Shown here piece by piece: positions 54,200 through 62,641 of a stretch of DNA of 64,000 nt (its first letter is position 1; every line of letters starts with the position of its first letter). The position numbers and the translations under genes are program-made. The DNA is from Alistipes sp. Its GTDB lineage: Bacteria; Bacteroidota; Bacteroidia; Bacteroidales; Rikenellaceae. The stretch is taken from NCBI GenBank assembly GCA_017621455.1, contig JAGATC010000016.1:62001-126000 (forward strand), in the 5' to 3' direction. Below the pieces are notes generated by a model. That model saw nothing but the letters and a program-made list of their open reading frames with translations, was not told the origin of the DNA and made no database searches.

Positions 54200-55030
54200 A
54201 TGATTAAGACAGAGAATCTGACATTTGGTTACAGCCGTCGCCACAAGGTGCTCAACGACATCACGCTTGAGCTTGACAAGGGACATATCCACGGTCTATT
54301 GGGCTGCAACGGCATAGGCAAGAGCACGCTGCTAAAGCTCTTTGTGGGCATTATGCGCCCCCAGAGTGGCAGGGTCACCATCAATGGCACCGACCCCGCG
54401 AAGCACGACGCAGCGACCTTCGCCGATATGATGATAATCCCCGAGGAGTTCGACCTGCCGAACATCACACTCGAGGAGTATGCCTCCATAACAGCGCCCT
54501 TCTACCCACGCTTCGACCGTGGCTCGATGATGCACTATGCCGAGGAGTTGCAGGTAGACACACGCCGCAAGCTCAACGCTATGTCGATGGGTCAGCGCAA
54601 GAAGGCATACATAGCCTTTGCTTTAGCTACAAACGTGCGCACGCTGCTTATGGACGAGCCCACGAATGGCCTTGATATCCCCTCGAAGGGTGTGTTCCGT
54701 AGGTTGTTGGCATCGTATGTCGACGAGGAGCGCATGGTGGTAATATCGACACACCAGGTGGCTGACGTAGAGAAACTTATCGACAACATCATCATCCTCG
54801 ATGCCAAGGGTGTAGCACTCGCTGCCACCACTATGGAGATATGTCGCCGCCTGAAGTTTGGTCGCGCCGCGGAGGGTGACAAGGTCATCTACTCGGAGCC
54901 TACCATCGCAGGCGAGATGGCAGTAGCGGAGAATGAGACAGAGGAGGATTCTATGCTCAACATCGAGCTACTCTTCAACGCCACCTCGGCCAACCGCGAC
55001 CATATTGTTGAACTATTTAATCGACAGTAA
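54200..55030 (+). CDS. ABC transporter ATP-binding protein
   Basis: 276 residues. Walker A G-C-N-G-I-G-K-S (35-42), signature-region S-M-G-Q-R-K-K-A in place of LSGGQ, Walker B L-L-M-D-E-P-T-N-G-L-D, and a switch His in S-T-H-Q-V. A C-terminal extension of about 60 residues (acidic E-N-E-T-E-E-D) follows the ABC core. It pairs with the permease 3 bases downstream. The transported substrate is unknown; such GntR-linked exporters often answer cell-envelope stress. Confidence 0.9.
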   Translation: MIKTENLTFGYSRRHKVLNDITLELDKGHIHGLLGCNGIGKSTLLKLFVGIMRPQSGRVTINGTDPAKHDAATFADMMIIPEEFDLPNITLEEYASITAPFYPRFDRGSMMHYAEELQVDTRRKLNAMSMGQRKKAYIAFALATNVRTLLMDEPTNGLDIPSKGVFRRLLASYVDEERMVVISTHQVADVEKLIDNIIILDAKGVALAATTMEICRRLKFGRAAEGDKVIYSEPTIAGEMAVAENETEEDSMLNIELLFNATSANRDHIVELFNRQ

Positions 55031-55033
55031 GTT

Positions 55034-55777
55034 ATGAAGAGTTTTTCTATACGTAGAGTAGCCCACTATGCTCGCTACCACTACACCTCAATGCGCAACA
55101 ACTACCTCGGTGTGCTGCTTACGATGTTGGCATTCCCCGTGGTATTCGGCATTATGGATAAGGATACCTGTGTGGCAGCTGAAATATCGATGTCCATCTA
55201 TCTCTTTGCCGGCATCGCCTTTGCCCTGCGCACAACGTGGGCTATGCGTAATAAGGGTACGCTTGTCTTGGATAGCGCACTGCCCGTGTCGAAGGGTGAG
55301 CGCTTCACATTTATGCTCTTTAATCTTGCCGTGGCCTATCCGTTGGCCTGCTTTGCGGTGGCGGCACTCTCGATACTTCTCGTCGCACCGTTTAGCATGG
55401 AGGGCACTATTGCGGAGGCTATGAACGACTATTTCTTGAGGTTTGCATTCGAGTGGGCGGTATATGTCATTGTGCAGATTGTTGCCTCGGCGTCTCTGCT
55501 TATCAACCTCGCGGCACGCCGTAGCCTAATTGTGGCATATATTTGTGCTATTGTGGGAGTTATAGCCTTTATTGTTGGCGCCTCATATGCTGGGGTACAG
55601 CTCGCCAATGCCCTTTACGATATGGAGAGCAGCGAGTGGGTAGACCTTATGGTTGCCGACATCGAGGCCAATGCCGAGTTGGTACGATGGATAATAATCG
55701 CTATTTTTGTGTCAATCCCCATTGTCTTCTACGCCTTAGCCTATTCGGTATTGCGTCGTCGTCAAGTAAAGTGGTAG
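55034..55777 (+). CDS. ABC transporter permease
   Basis: 247 residues with about six transmembrane helices and no recognised extracellular domain (ABC-2-like). It is located between the ATPase and the GntR regulator with 3-base gaps on both sides, so it is translationally linked. The sequence is not otherwise diagnostic. Confidence 0.8.
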   Translation: MKSFSIRRVAHYARYHYTSMRNNYLGVLLTMLAFPVVFGIMDKDTCVAAEISMSIYLFAGIAFALRTTWAMRNKGTLVLDSALPVSKGERFTFMLFNLAVAYPLACFAVAALSILLVAPFSMEGTIAEAMNDYFLRFAFEWAVYVIVQIVASASLLINLAARRSLIVAYICAIVGVIAFIVGASYAGVQLANALYDMESSEWVDLMVADIEANAELVRWIIIAIFVSIPIVFYALAYSVLRRRQVKW

Positions 55778-55780
55778 CCT

Positions 55781-56140
55781 ATGCAAATGCAGTTTAACGA
55801 AGAGAAGCCTATTTGGCGACAGATATATGAGCTTATAGCTATGCGTATCCTCTCGGGCGAGTGGCCCGAGGAGGAGCGCATCGTCTCGGTGCGCGAGATG
55901 GCTGCCACGGTGGGTGTCAACCCCAATACGGTTATGCGCAGCTACGAACGCTTGGAGGCTGACGGCATCATCTTCAACCGCCGCGGCATCGGCTTTTTCG
56001 TCGCGTCGGGTGCCAAGGACCATATCAAGCAGCTCGAGCGCAAGAAGTTTATGGACGAGGAGCTGCCGAAGCTCCGCGAACGCCTCGGTCATATCGGCCT
56101 CACGATAGATGTCCGAGTGGCGACCGATAATCGTGAGTAA
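55781..56140 (+). CDS. GntR-family regulator (YtrA subfamily)
   Basis: 119 residues: winged HTH at about 8-78 (P-I-W-R-Q-I-Y-E-L-I; S-V-R-E-M-A-A-T-V-G-V-N-P-N-T-V-M-R-S-Y) and a short helical tail for dimerisation rather than a large effector domain, as in YtrA proteins. Last gene of the ABC operon. The two similar 28-bp sites at 53935 and 54119 are the best candidate operators. Confidence 0.88.
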   Translation: MQMQFNEEKPIWRQIYELIAMRILSGEWPEEERIVSVREMAATVGVNPNTVMRSYERLEADGIIFNRRGIGFFVASGAKDHIKQLERKKFMDEELPKLRERLGHIGLTIDVRVATDNRE

Positions 56141-56196
56141 CGAAGAGGAGAGCATATTTTTTCGCTCTTAGTAGGACAACATCACCTAAAAATGAT

Positions 56197-56204
56197 TATC
56201 TTTG
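56197..56204 (+). promoter_or_regulatory. -7 box upstream of pyrD
   Basis: TATCTTTG, 50 bases before the ATG at 56254; no clear TTTG at -33. Confidence 0.45.
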
Positions 56205-56253
56205 TATAATTATATCCGTTGATACAGAGTATCAATACAATTTTAGGTTGACT

Positions 56254-57309
56254 ATGTCGCTATTTCAACATATACTCTCCGTACTCCCACCAGAGGTCGC
56301 ACACAACGTGCGCATGCGTCTGATGGGATTCGCTGGCATGCTACCCACAGGGCACAGATGGATGAAGCTTCTAAATGCACCGAAGGGTAACGAGTTACAC
56401 CGCGAGGTCTTTGGCTTGGCCTTTCGCAACCCTATAGGTGTGGCTGCAGGCTTTGACCCTAACGGCAACAGAATCAACGAGTTGGGAGCAATGGGTTTCG
56501 GATTTGTCGAGATCGGTTCGGTGACGCCACGTCGCCACCCCGGCACCCCACGCCCAAGGCTGAAGCGACTTAAAAAGGTCGTTAAGGAGACGGCTAATAC
56601 GCCATCATTCATCGACAACTCAGGCTACCCCAGTCAGGGGTTAGAGCATGTGCTCGGCAACGTGCGTAAGCGCCGCAAGCATACCAAAGAGCTCGTCATA
56701 GGCTGCAATATCAGCAAAATGACATCGACACACCCCGAAGATATTACCAAGGACTACCTACGCGTCTTTCGTAATATGTATCAGTATGTCGACTTCTTTG
56801 TCATTAACATTGCGTGCAACACATCAACAAAGCCATTTGAGCCTCGCACCGAGGAGGAGATACGCGCCATTCTGGACCCCCTATTCGAGTTCCGTCGCGG
56901 CCAACCCGACTACTGCCCCATACTCCTCAAGGTCTCTCCCGACCTCACAAAGGATGAGCTCGACATGGTCATCGACATCCTTATTGAGACCCCCCTCGAC
57001 GGCATCGAGGCTGTGGCAGGCTCCACGCAGATGGCCGAGAAGATGGGTATCGCAAATGGAGCCATCAGTGGTGCCTTGCTCACCGAGCGCGCCATAGAGA
57101 CTGTGCGCTACATCGCCGAGCGCACCGAGCACAACTACCCCATCATCGGCTCGGGAGGTATGATGACCCCCGAGGATGTGAAGCGCATGCTCGAGGCAGG
57201 AGCATCGCTCGTGGCCCTCAACTCGGGACTACGCCAAAATGGCATGCGCCTACTTAAAAAAGCCGCAAAGGGGCTCACCACACAACCCAAACCCGAAACA
57301 ACACCATGA
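56254..57309 (+). CDS. pyrD: Dihydroorotate dehydrogenase (class 2-like)
   Basis: 351 residues from the ATG at 56254 (M-S-L-F-Q-H); a TTG six bases earlier is less likely. FMN-binding A-A-G-F-D-P-N-G and G-F-V-E-I-G-S-V-T-P-R, and the C-terminal G-S-G-G-M-M-T, are class 2 (quinone-linked) features. The active-site loop reads I-N-I-A-C-N-T where most class 2 enzymes have I-N-I/V-S-S-P-N-T, so the base may be Cys, as in class 1. It oxidises dihydroorotate in pyrimidine synthesis. It overlaps cinA by 4 bases. Confidence 0.92.
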   Translation: MSLFQHILSVLPPEVAHNVRMRLMGFAGMLPTGHRWMKLLNAPKGNELHREVFGLAFRNPIGVAAGFDPNGNRINELGAMGFGFVEIGSVTPRRHPGTPRPRLKRLKKVVKETANTPSFIDNSGYPSQGLEHVLGNVRKRRKHTKELVIGCNISKMTSTHPEDITKDYLRVFRNMYQYVDFFVINIACNTSTKPFEPRTEEEIRAILDPLFEFRRGQPDYCPILLKVSPDLTKDELDMVIDILIETPLDGIEAVAGSTQMAEKMGIANGAISGALLTERAIETVRYIAERTEHNYPIIGSGGMMTPEDVKRMLEAGASLVALNSGLRQNGMRLLKKAAKGLTTQPKPETTP

Positions 57310-58547
57310 AAGCAACGATAATAACCATAGGCGACGAGATACTTATCGGCCAGATAGTCGACACCAACAGCGTCTCGATAGCTAAGAAACTAAACGCCAT
57401 AGGCATCACCATCTCGGAGAAACTCTCGATTGGCGACACACGCGAGGCCATCGTCTCGACCATAGACCGCGCACTAAAGGCAACAGATGTATTGGTCATC
57501 ACGGGCGGCCTCGGCCCCACGAAAGATGATATTACGAAGCACACCTTGGCACAAATATTCAACTCAGAGCTTGTGTACAATGAGGCTGAGGGTGAGCACG
57601 TTAAGTCGCTATTAGCACGTCGTGGCATAGAGTTTACCGACCTCAACCGCGGTCAGGCGATGCTCCCCAAGTGTTGCACCGTGTTGCACAACGCTCACGG
57701 CACAGCCCCAGGCATGTGGTTCGAGCGTGATGGCAAGGTTATCGTATCGCTGCCAGGCGTGCCCTTCGAGATGGAGCACCTGATGGATGACGAGGTGATA
57801 CCACGCCTCAAGGCGCACTTCGAGCTTAAGGCGATAGTACACCGCACGCTCATCACGCGCGGCATCCCCGAGTCGATACTCGCTGCACGCATCGCCGAGT
57901 GGGAGGATGCACTACCCTCGCACCTCCACCTGGCCTATCTACCAGCACCCAATGTGGTGCGCCTACGCCTCTCGGCATACGATGTCGAGGGTGCTGCCAC
58001 CGAGGAGGAGATTACGGCACAGTTCGACACGCTACGCTCAATCATTGGCGACAACATCGTGGGCTATGAGGGCAGCAGCGTAGAGCAGCAGATACACGAG
58101 ATACTTACGGCTCGTGGCGAGAAGCTCGCCGTGGCCGAGAGTTGCACGGGAGGCACCATCGCCGCGAAGTTCACCGCCATGGCTGGCGCCTCGGCATACT
58201 TTATGGCGGGCGTCGTAAGCTACTCCAACGAGGCTAAGCACGACATCCTCGGCGTAAGCTGGGACAGCCTTAACGCCTATGGTGCTGTTAGCGAGCAGGT
58301 GGCACGCGAGATGGCCGAGGGCGTACGCCGCGTGAGTAAGGCCGACTACGCCATAGCCACCACTGGCATTGCAGGCCCTGGTGGCGGCTCCAAGGAGAAG
58401 CCCGTGGGCACGGTATGGATGGCGGTAGCCACGCCCACCAAGACCATCGCCATAATGCGCAACTCGGGCACCGACCGCTCACAGATTATCAGCCGCGCCT
58501 CGGCATATACCATAGAGATGCTATACAACGAACTAAAAAATCTATAA
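57306..58547 (+). CDS. cinA: CinA-family nicotinamide-nucleotide amidase
   Basis: 413 residues. N-terminal MoCF-like domain (G-D-E-I-L-I-G-Q-I-V-D-T-N-S; G-G-L-G-P-T-K-D-D) and C-terminal PncC-type amidase (A-E-S-C-T-G-G; T-G-I-A-G-P-G-G-G). It hydrolyses ADP-ribose and deamidates NMN, feeding NAD recycling. It is immediately followed by pncB, which fits an NAD-salvage role. The start overlaps the pyrD stop (ATGA). Confidence 0.94.
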   Translation: MKATIITIGDEILIGQIVDTNSVSIAKKLNAIGITISEKLSIGDTREAIVSTIDRALKATDVLVITGGLGPTKDDITKHTLAQIFNSELVYNEAEGEHVKSLLARRGIEFTDLNRGQAMLPKCCTVLHNAHGTAPGMWFERDGKVIVSLPGVPFEMEHLMDDEVIPRLKAHFELKAIVHRTLITRGIPESILAARIAEWEDALPSHLHLAYLPAPNVVRLRLSAYDVEGAATEEEITAQFDTLRSIIGDNIVGYEGSSVEQQIHEILTARGEKLAVAESCTGGTIAAKFTAMAGASAYFMAGVVSYSNEAKHDILGVSWDSLNAYGAVSEQVAREMAEGVRRVSKADYAIATTGIAGPGGGSKEKPVGTVWMAVATPTKTIAIMRNSGTDRSQIISRASAYTIEMLYNELKNL

Positions 58548-58574
58548 CACCCAACGACACAAACACCTAAAACT

Positions 58575-59744
58575 ATGATACGTTCAATCTTAGACACCGA
58601 CTTGTACAAGTTCACCACTTCGTACGCCTACTTCAAGCTATACCCCCAGGCTATTGGCACGTTCACATTCAACGACCGCGCAAAGGTGGAGTATGACGAC
58701 GACTTCCTTGAGGACCTCAAGGCCGAACTCAAGGCATTGGAGCGCATATCGCTCTCTGACGATGAGTTCCAGTATATGAACAAGAACTGCAAGTATATCC
58801 CACAGAACTACTTCGAGTGGCTGCTCGGCTTTAGGTTCGACGCCTCGAAGATCAACGTTTGGCTCGATGAGGAGCGCCACCTGCAGATCAACGTAACGGA
58901 CTATATGTATAAGGTTACGCTCTACGAGATTCCTATCCTCGCCACCGTGTCGGAGCTCTTCCACCTGCGCAATAGCTACGACGCTGAGGAGATGATTGCC
59001 CGCTTGGAGAAGAAGGAACAGATCGCCCGCGAGAATGGCATCATCTTCTCGGACTTCGGCACACGCCGCCGCTTCTCGTACGACGTGCAGCGTATGGTCG
59101 TCAAGCACCTCAAAAATAACCCCTGCGGTTGCACTGGCACCTCTAACTGTCACCTCGCTATGGAGCTCGATATGAAAATGATAGGCACCTACCCCCACGA
59201 GTTGCCGATGTTTATCGCAGCCGTTAATGGTGGTCCACGTAATGCCAACTACCTCACGATGGAGGACTGGGTGAAGGTCTACGATGGCTATCTCGGCACA
59301 GCACTTACCGATAGCTTCGGCTCGGAGGTCTTCTTCAACAACTTCTCGAAGAAGCACGCCTGCCTCTTCGACGGTGTTCGCCACGACTCGGGCGACCCTA
59401 TCGCCTTTATCGATATGGCTATCAACCGCTATAAGGAGCTCGGCATCGACCCTATGACCAAGTCTATCGTCTTTAGCGACTCGCTCAATTTCGAGAAGTG
59501 CGTAGAGATTAAGAAGGCCTGCGAGGGACGTATTAAGTGTATGTTCGGCATCGGCACCAACCTCACCTGCGACACGGGCCACGCCTCTTGCAATATCGTT
59601 ATGAAGCTCTCGTCGTGCCAGATTAACGAGCGCAAGCCCAAGGAGCTCTGCGTGAAGCTCTCGGATGTCATGGGCAAGGAGATGGGCGACCCCGAGGAGG
59701 TAAAGGTCTACCGCTACCTGTTGCGCAACCAGGCGAAGAACTAA
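58575..59744 (+). CDS. pncB: Nicotinate phosphoribosyltransferase
   Basis: 389 residues, E. coli PncB-type length. Landmarks are D-T-D-L-Y-K-F-T at the N-terminus, F-G-T-R-R-R-F-S-Y with the phospho-acceptor-His region downstream, and G-V-R-H-D-S-G-D-P. It converts nicotinate and PRPP to nicotinate mononucleotide. It lies 27 bases after cinA and is followed by a strong terminator, so it ends the pyrD-cinA-pncB unit. Confidence 0.95.
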   Translation: MIRSILDTDLYKFTTSYAYFKLYPQAIGTFTFNDRAKVEYDDDFLEDLKAELKALERISLSDDEFQYMNKNCKYIPQNYFEWLLGFRFDASKINVWLDEERHLQINVTDYMYKVTLYEIPILATVSELFHLRNSYDAEEMIARLEKKEQIARENGIIFSDFGTRRRFSYDVQRMVVKHLKNNPCGCTGTSNCHLAMELDMKMIGTYPHELPMFIAAVNGGPRNANYLTMEDWVKVYDGYLGTALTDSFGSEVFFNNFSKKHACLFDGVRHDSGDPIAFIDMAINRYKELGIDPMTKSIVFSDSLNFEKCVEIKKACEGRIKCMFGIGTNLTCDTGHASCNIVMKLSSCQINERKPKELCVKLSDVMGKEMGDPEEVKVYRYLLRNQAKN

Positions 59745-59766
59745 GCTTCCACGCTTAACAGAGATT

Positions 59767-59797
59767 TGGGGTAGACCACCGTCTACCCCATTTGTTT
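59767..59797 (+). terminator. Intrinsic terminator after pncB
   Basis: A perfect 10-bp stem TGGGGTAGAC / GTCTACCCCA with a CACC loop, followed by TTTGTTT. Confidence 0.85.
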
Positions 59798-59817
59798 CAT
59801 ATAAATATCACAGGCCT

Positions 59818-60417
59818 ATGCCACGCAGAATTGTCATACTCGTTGCCTGCATCTTTGCAACCGCACTTGCAGTCTCAGCGCAATGCCCCACCAATGAGAT
59901 TTGGTACACCACGACTGATGGGGCGAAGGTATCCACCGAGAAACTGGGAGAGCCTGTAATCGCACACACTTATCAAGATGGTAAGGGCATCATTCGATTC
60001 GATAAGCCTGTAACAAATATTGGTAACGATGCATATTATGGTTGCCGAAATCTACAAAGCATCACTCTCCCCAATAGTGTCGTAAGCATTGGAGATAGGG
60101 CATTCAGCTACTGCCTCAGTCTAACAACCATCAACATTCCAAACAGTGTAACTGAGATTGGAAATTGGGCCATCGAAGGTTGCAAAGATCTTACAAGCAC
60201 CACTATCCCCAATAGCGTAACTAACCTCCATGCTGAAACATTTAAGAATTGCGAGAACCTAACGAGCATCACTTGCCTTGCCACAATACCACCTCTATTT
60301 TGGGACGTAAACATCGCTGATGACTTGATAATATATGTTCCCAAAAAGTCTGTGAAACGATATAAACACGCATACGGTTGGTCGCTATATAAGAAGCATA
60401 TAAAGCCGATAAAATAG
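59818..60417 (+). CDS. Secreted BspA-type leucine-rich-repeat protein
   Basis: 199 residues. Signal peptide to about residue 21 (V-S-A-Q). LRR_5/BspA repeats: N-L-Q-S-I-T-L-P-N-S-V, L-T-T-I-N-I-P-N-S-V-T-E-I and L-T-S-T-T-I-P-N-S-V, with C-terminal Y-V-P-K-K-S-V-K-R-Y-K capping as in longer family members. It is short (three to four repeats), and many homologues are several times longer. Probable surface or secreted binding protein. A+T content is higher than its neighbours. Confidence 0.85.
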   Translation: MPRRIVILVACIFATALAVSAQCPTNEIWYTTTDGAKVSTEKLGEPVIAHTYQDGKGIIRFDKPVTNIGNDAYYGCRNLQSITLPNSVVSIGDRAFSYCLSLTTINIPNSVTEIGNWAIEGCKDLTSTTIPNSVTNLHAETFKNCENLTSITCLATIPPLFWDVNIADDLIIYVPKKSVKRYKHAYGWSLYKKHIKPIK

Positions 60418-60532
60418 AGGTCTTGACCTATTTGCATAGTCAATACTACCGATATTGGGTACATTTTACTGGTAATATGAGCTTAGAGATACCCTTACTT
60501 TATTATTGCATAATAAATAAAAGCGTGCAAAG

Positions 60533-60563
60533 TTTGCAGATTGAGAAAAATTGTGTATCTTTG
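60533..60563 (+). promoter_or_regulatory. Promoter of the rpmB-rpmG operon
   Basis: TTTG (60533-60536), 19 bases, TATCTTTG (60556-60563): perfect Bacteroidetes consensus, 45 bases before rpmB. Confidence 0.85.
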
Positions 60564-60608
60564 TGCGCTTTTGTGCCGCGGTGGCACTTAAGGTAAAAAT
60601 AAAGTACA

Positions 60609-60842
60609 ATGAAAGTTTGTGAAATCACTGGTAAGGTAGCGATGGTGGGTAACAATGTTTCTCACTCGCACATCCGCACCAAGCGCACATTCTCACCTAA
60701 CTTGAGAACTAAGCGTTTCTGGTCGGAGGAGGAGGGCCGCTGGATCACTTTGAAGGTTTCGGCTGCCGGCATCAAAACAATCAACAAGAAGGGTCTTGCA
60801 GCTGCACTTCGTGAGGCTAAGGCTGCTAAGAAGGTTTACTAA
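60609..60842 (+). CDS. rpmB: 50S ribosomal protein L28
   Basis: 77 residues beginning M-K-V-C-E-I-T-G-K with [10 protein letters not shown] and a basic C-terminus. The normal four-Cys zinc form is reduced to one Cys (C4), as in many Bacteroidetes (C-minus type). First gene of a three-gene ribosomal operon. Confidence 0.95.
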   Translation: MKVCEITGKVAMVGNNVSHSHIRTKRTFSPNLRTKRFWSEEEGRWITLKVSAAGIKTINKKGLAAALREAKAAKKVY

Positions 60843-60858
60843 AAACAGGTAACAGAAA

Positions 60859-61041
60859 ATGGCAAAGAAAGGTAACAGAGTGCAGGTAATCCTTGAGTGC
60901 ACCGAGCAGAAGGAGAGCGGCGTTGCAGGCATGTCACGCTACATCACCACTAAGAACAAGAAGAATACTCCCGACCGTTTGGAGCGTAAGAAGTACAATC
61001 CTTACTTGAAGCGAGTAACACTTCACCGCGAGATTAAGTAA
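60859..61041 (+). CDS. rpmG: 50S ribosomal protein L33
   Basis: 60 residues: [32 protein letters not shown]. It has a single Cys, so it is a zinc-free (C-minus) paralogue. 16 bases after rpmB. Confidence 0.95.
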   Translation: MAKKGNRVQVILECTEQKESGVAGMSRYITTKNKKNTPDRLERKKYNPYLKRVTLHREIK

Positions 61042-61062
61042 TTTTAACGACAGTAGGAAAGT

Positions 61063-61221
61063 ATGGCAAAGAAAGTAGTTGCAACCCTTAAGACGGGTAC
61101 TGCCAAGAAGTACACAAAGTGTATCAAGATGGTTAAGTCTGAGAAGACCGGTGCTTACGTATTCCAGTCACAGAACATCTTGGATGAGGAGGAGATCAAG
61201 GCATTCTTCGCTCAGAAATAA
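61063..61221 (+). CDS. DUF4295-family small basic protein
   Basis: 52 residues, ATG at 61063 behind AGGAAAG. It begins M-A-K-K-V-V-A-T-L-K-T, is rich in Lys, and ends E-I-K-A-F-F-A-Q-K. This is the small Bacteroidetes-specific family found directly after rpmG. Position and charge indicate a ribosome-associated protein; I recall a Bacteroidetes-specific large-subunit protein reported from Flavobacterium that may be this family, but cannot confirm it here. It is followed by a strong terminator. Confidence 0.85.
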   Translation: MAKKVVATLKTGTAKKYTKCIKMVKSEKTGAYVFQSQNILDEEEIKAFFAQK

Positions 61222-61251
61222 TTTGGATTAGATGCCCGCAAGGGTGCTAAT

Positions 61252-61286
61252 ACTAAAGGCGACCAATCGGTCGCCTTTAGTGTTTT
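61252..61286 (+). terminator. Intrinsic terminator of the rpmB operon
   Basis: A perfect 13-bp stem ACTAAAGGCGACC / GGTCGCCTTTAGT, 4-base loop, then GTTTTT. Confidence 0.92.
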
Positions 61287-61432
61287 TATGGTGGTAATAA
61301 AGCGCTGCAATACCACCCAGAGTAAGGGTGTCATCTTGAGGACAGAGAGAGCAGGGAGAAAACAGAGAGAGCACAGAGACAACGCGCCAAACGCACTCCG
61401 CCCTCCATGAATCCTCCCTAAATCCTCCCTTT

Positions 61433-61528
61433 GTCATCCTGAGCGTAGCGCAGCGTAGTCGAAGGATCTGCCGAGAGCAAAGATACTATCGCCCTAATTA
61501 CCAGATTCTTCACTTCGTTCAGAATGAC
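61433..61528. repeat. GTCATCCTGAGCG dispersed repeat, copy 3
   Basis: Nearly the same as 3394-3480 and 31646-31746, ends GTCATCCTGAGCG / CGTTCAGAATGAC. It is flanked on both sides by the AACGCACTCCGCCCTCC-type segments that accompany the family at 3502 and 31765. Confidence 0.7.
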
Positions 61529-61640
61529 AGAGAGAGGTCAGAGAGATAGAGCAGAGACAACAGAGAGACGACGCGCCAAACGCACACCGCCCTCCCTGAA
61601 ACCTCCCTGAAATTCTCTCTGAAAACTCCCCCACGACCCC

Positions 61641-61767
61641 AATTTCTTGTCAGAAGGGGTATAATTTGGCGCCGATAAAGAGAAAGAGCGGATGGGACAT
61701 ACTTGGCGTATTTCCCATTCGCTCTTTGGATTGAGGCGTCGAAGGATGCCCCTTATCACAAGAAATT
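61641..61767 (+). repeat. Hairpin element 17 (type gamma)
   Basis: Differs from 5911-6038 by only about three bases. CCACGACCCC precedes it. The right end contains the TAA stop (TTA 61766-61768) of deoC. Confidence 0.85.
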
Positions 61768-62641
61768 AGAAGTATTTGATGTCTTTGTCTTCTATTGCTG
61801 AAATAAGATTATTCGCTGCCGACGATGCGCCAATGCGGAAGAGGTCAGTGGTGAGCCACTCCTCGCCCAGCACCTCCTCGACGATGGTGTAGTAGAGGGC
61901 AGCATCCTCGGGGGTCTTAACGCCACCTGCGGCCTTGAAGCCCACCTTACGACCAGTGAGGTTGTAGTAGTCCTTGATGGCGTGGCACATGACAAATGCC
62001 GCCTCGGGGGTTGCTGCGACGTCTATCTTGCCGGTAGATGTCTTTACGAAGTCGGCACCCGCAAACATAGAGACGAGCGATGCGCGACGTATAAGCTCGG
62101 GGGTCTTGAGTGCTCCCGACTCGATGATGACCTTGAGGACTACATCCTTAGCCTCCTCGCGGAGTAGCTCCACCTCGCTGGCAGCCTCAGCCTCATGACC
62201 CGAGAGCATCATGCCTGGGTTGAGGACGATGTCGACCTCGTCGGCGCCATTCTCTATGGCCATTGCCACCTCGAGGGCCTTAACCTCGACGAAGCTCTGC
62301 GATGCGGGGAAGGCACCTGCCACGCTGGTGATGCGCATAGGAGTGCCGTCAATCTCGAGGCCTACGGTCTCCACAAAGGGAGGATAGACGCAGATAGATG
62401 CCACGTTAGGGATGTGGGGATACTTCTCGTAGAAGTCGACAGCCTTACGCACGAATGCCTGCACAGACTCCACAGAGTCGGTACACGAGAGTGTGGTGAG
62501 GTCGATTGCCGAGTAGCAGAACTTGTATACATCGACATTGCCATTGCGATTTGCTGCCATCTTAATCTTTGCCACCTCCTTGGCCACCTGGTCCTCATTG
62601 TGGGCGGGGGCATATTTCTCCAATTCCTTAACGTAGTCCAT
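61766..62641 (-). CDS. deoC: Deoxyribose-phosphate aldolase
   Basis: 291 residues from the ATG at 62641; an in-frame GTG at 62647 adds two residues. TIM barrel with the Schiff-base Lys in D-F-V-K-T-S-T-G and the second active-site Lys in V-G-F-K-A-A-G-G-V. It cleaves deoxyribose-5-phosphate to glyceraldehyde-3-phosphate and acetaldehyde (nucleoside catabolism). The longer E. coli-like class fits the length. The stop lies in a hairpin element. Confidence 0.94.
   Translation of the reverse strand: MDYVKELEKYAPAHNEDQVAKEVAKIKMAANRNGNVDVYKFCYSAIDLTTLSCTDSVESVQAFVRKAVDFYEKYPHIPNVASICVYPPFVETVGLEIDGTPMRITSVAGAFPASQSFVEVKALEVAMAIENGADEVDIVLNPGMMLSGHEAEAASEVELLREEAKDVVLKVIIESGALKTPELIRRASLVSMFAGADFVKTSTGKIDVAATPEAAFVMCHAIKDYYNLTGRKVGFKAAGGVKTPEDAALYYTIVEEVLGEEWLTTDLFRIGASSAANNLISAIEDKDIKYF

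Noticed and set aside
3569..61767. Integron attC sites (hairpins directly after gene stop codons)
   Set aside because: The position and single-strand bias are reminiscent, but no GTTRRRY/RYYYAAC core sites are present at the ends, no integrase is in the window, and the genes are housekeeping genes on both strands. Kept only as an analogy.
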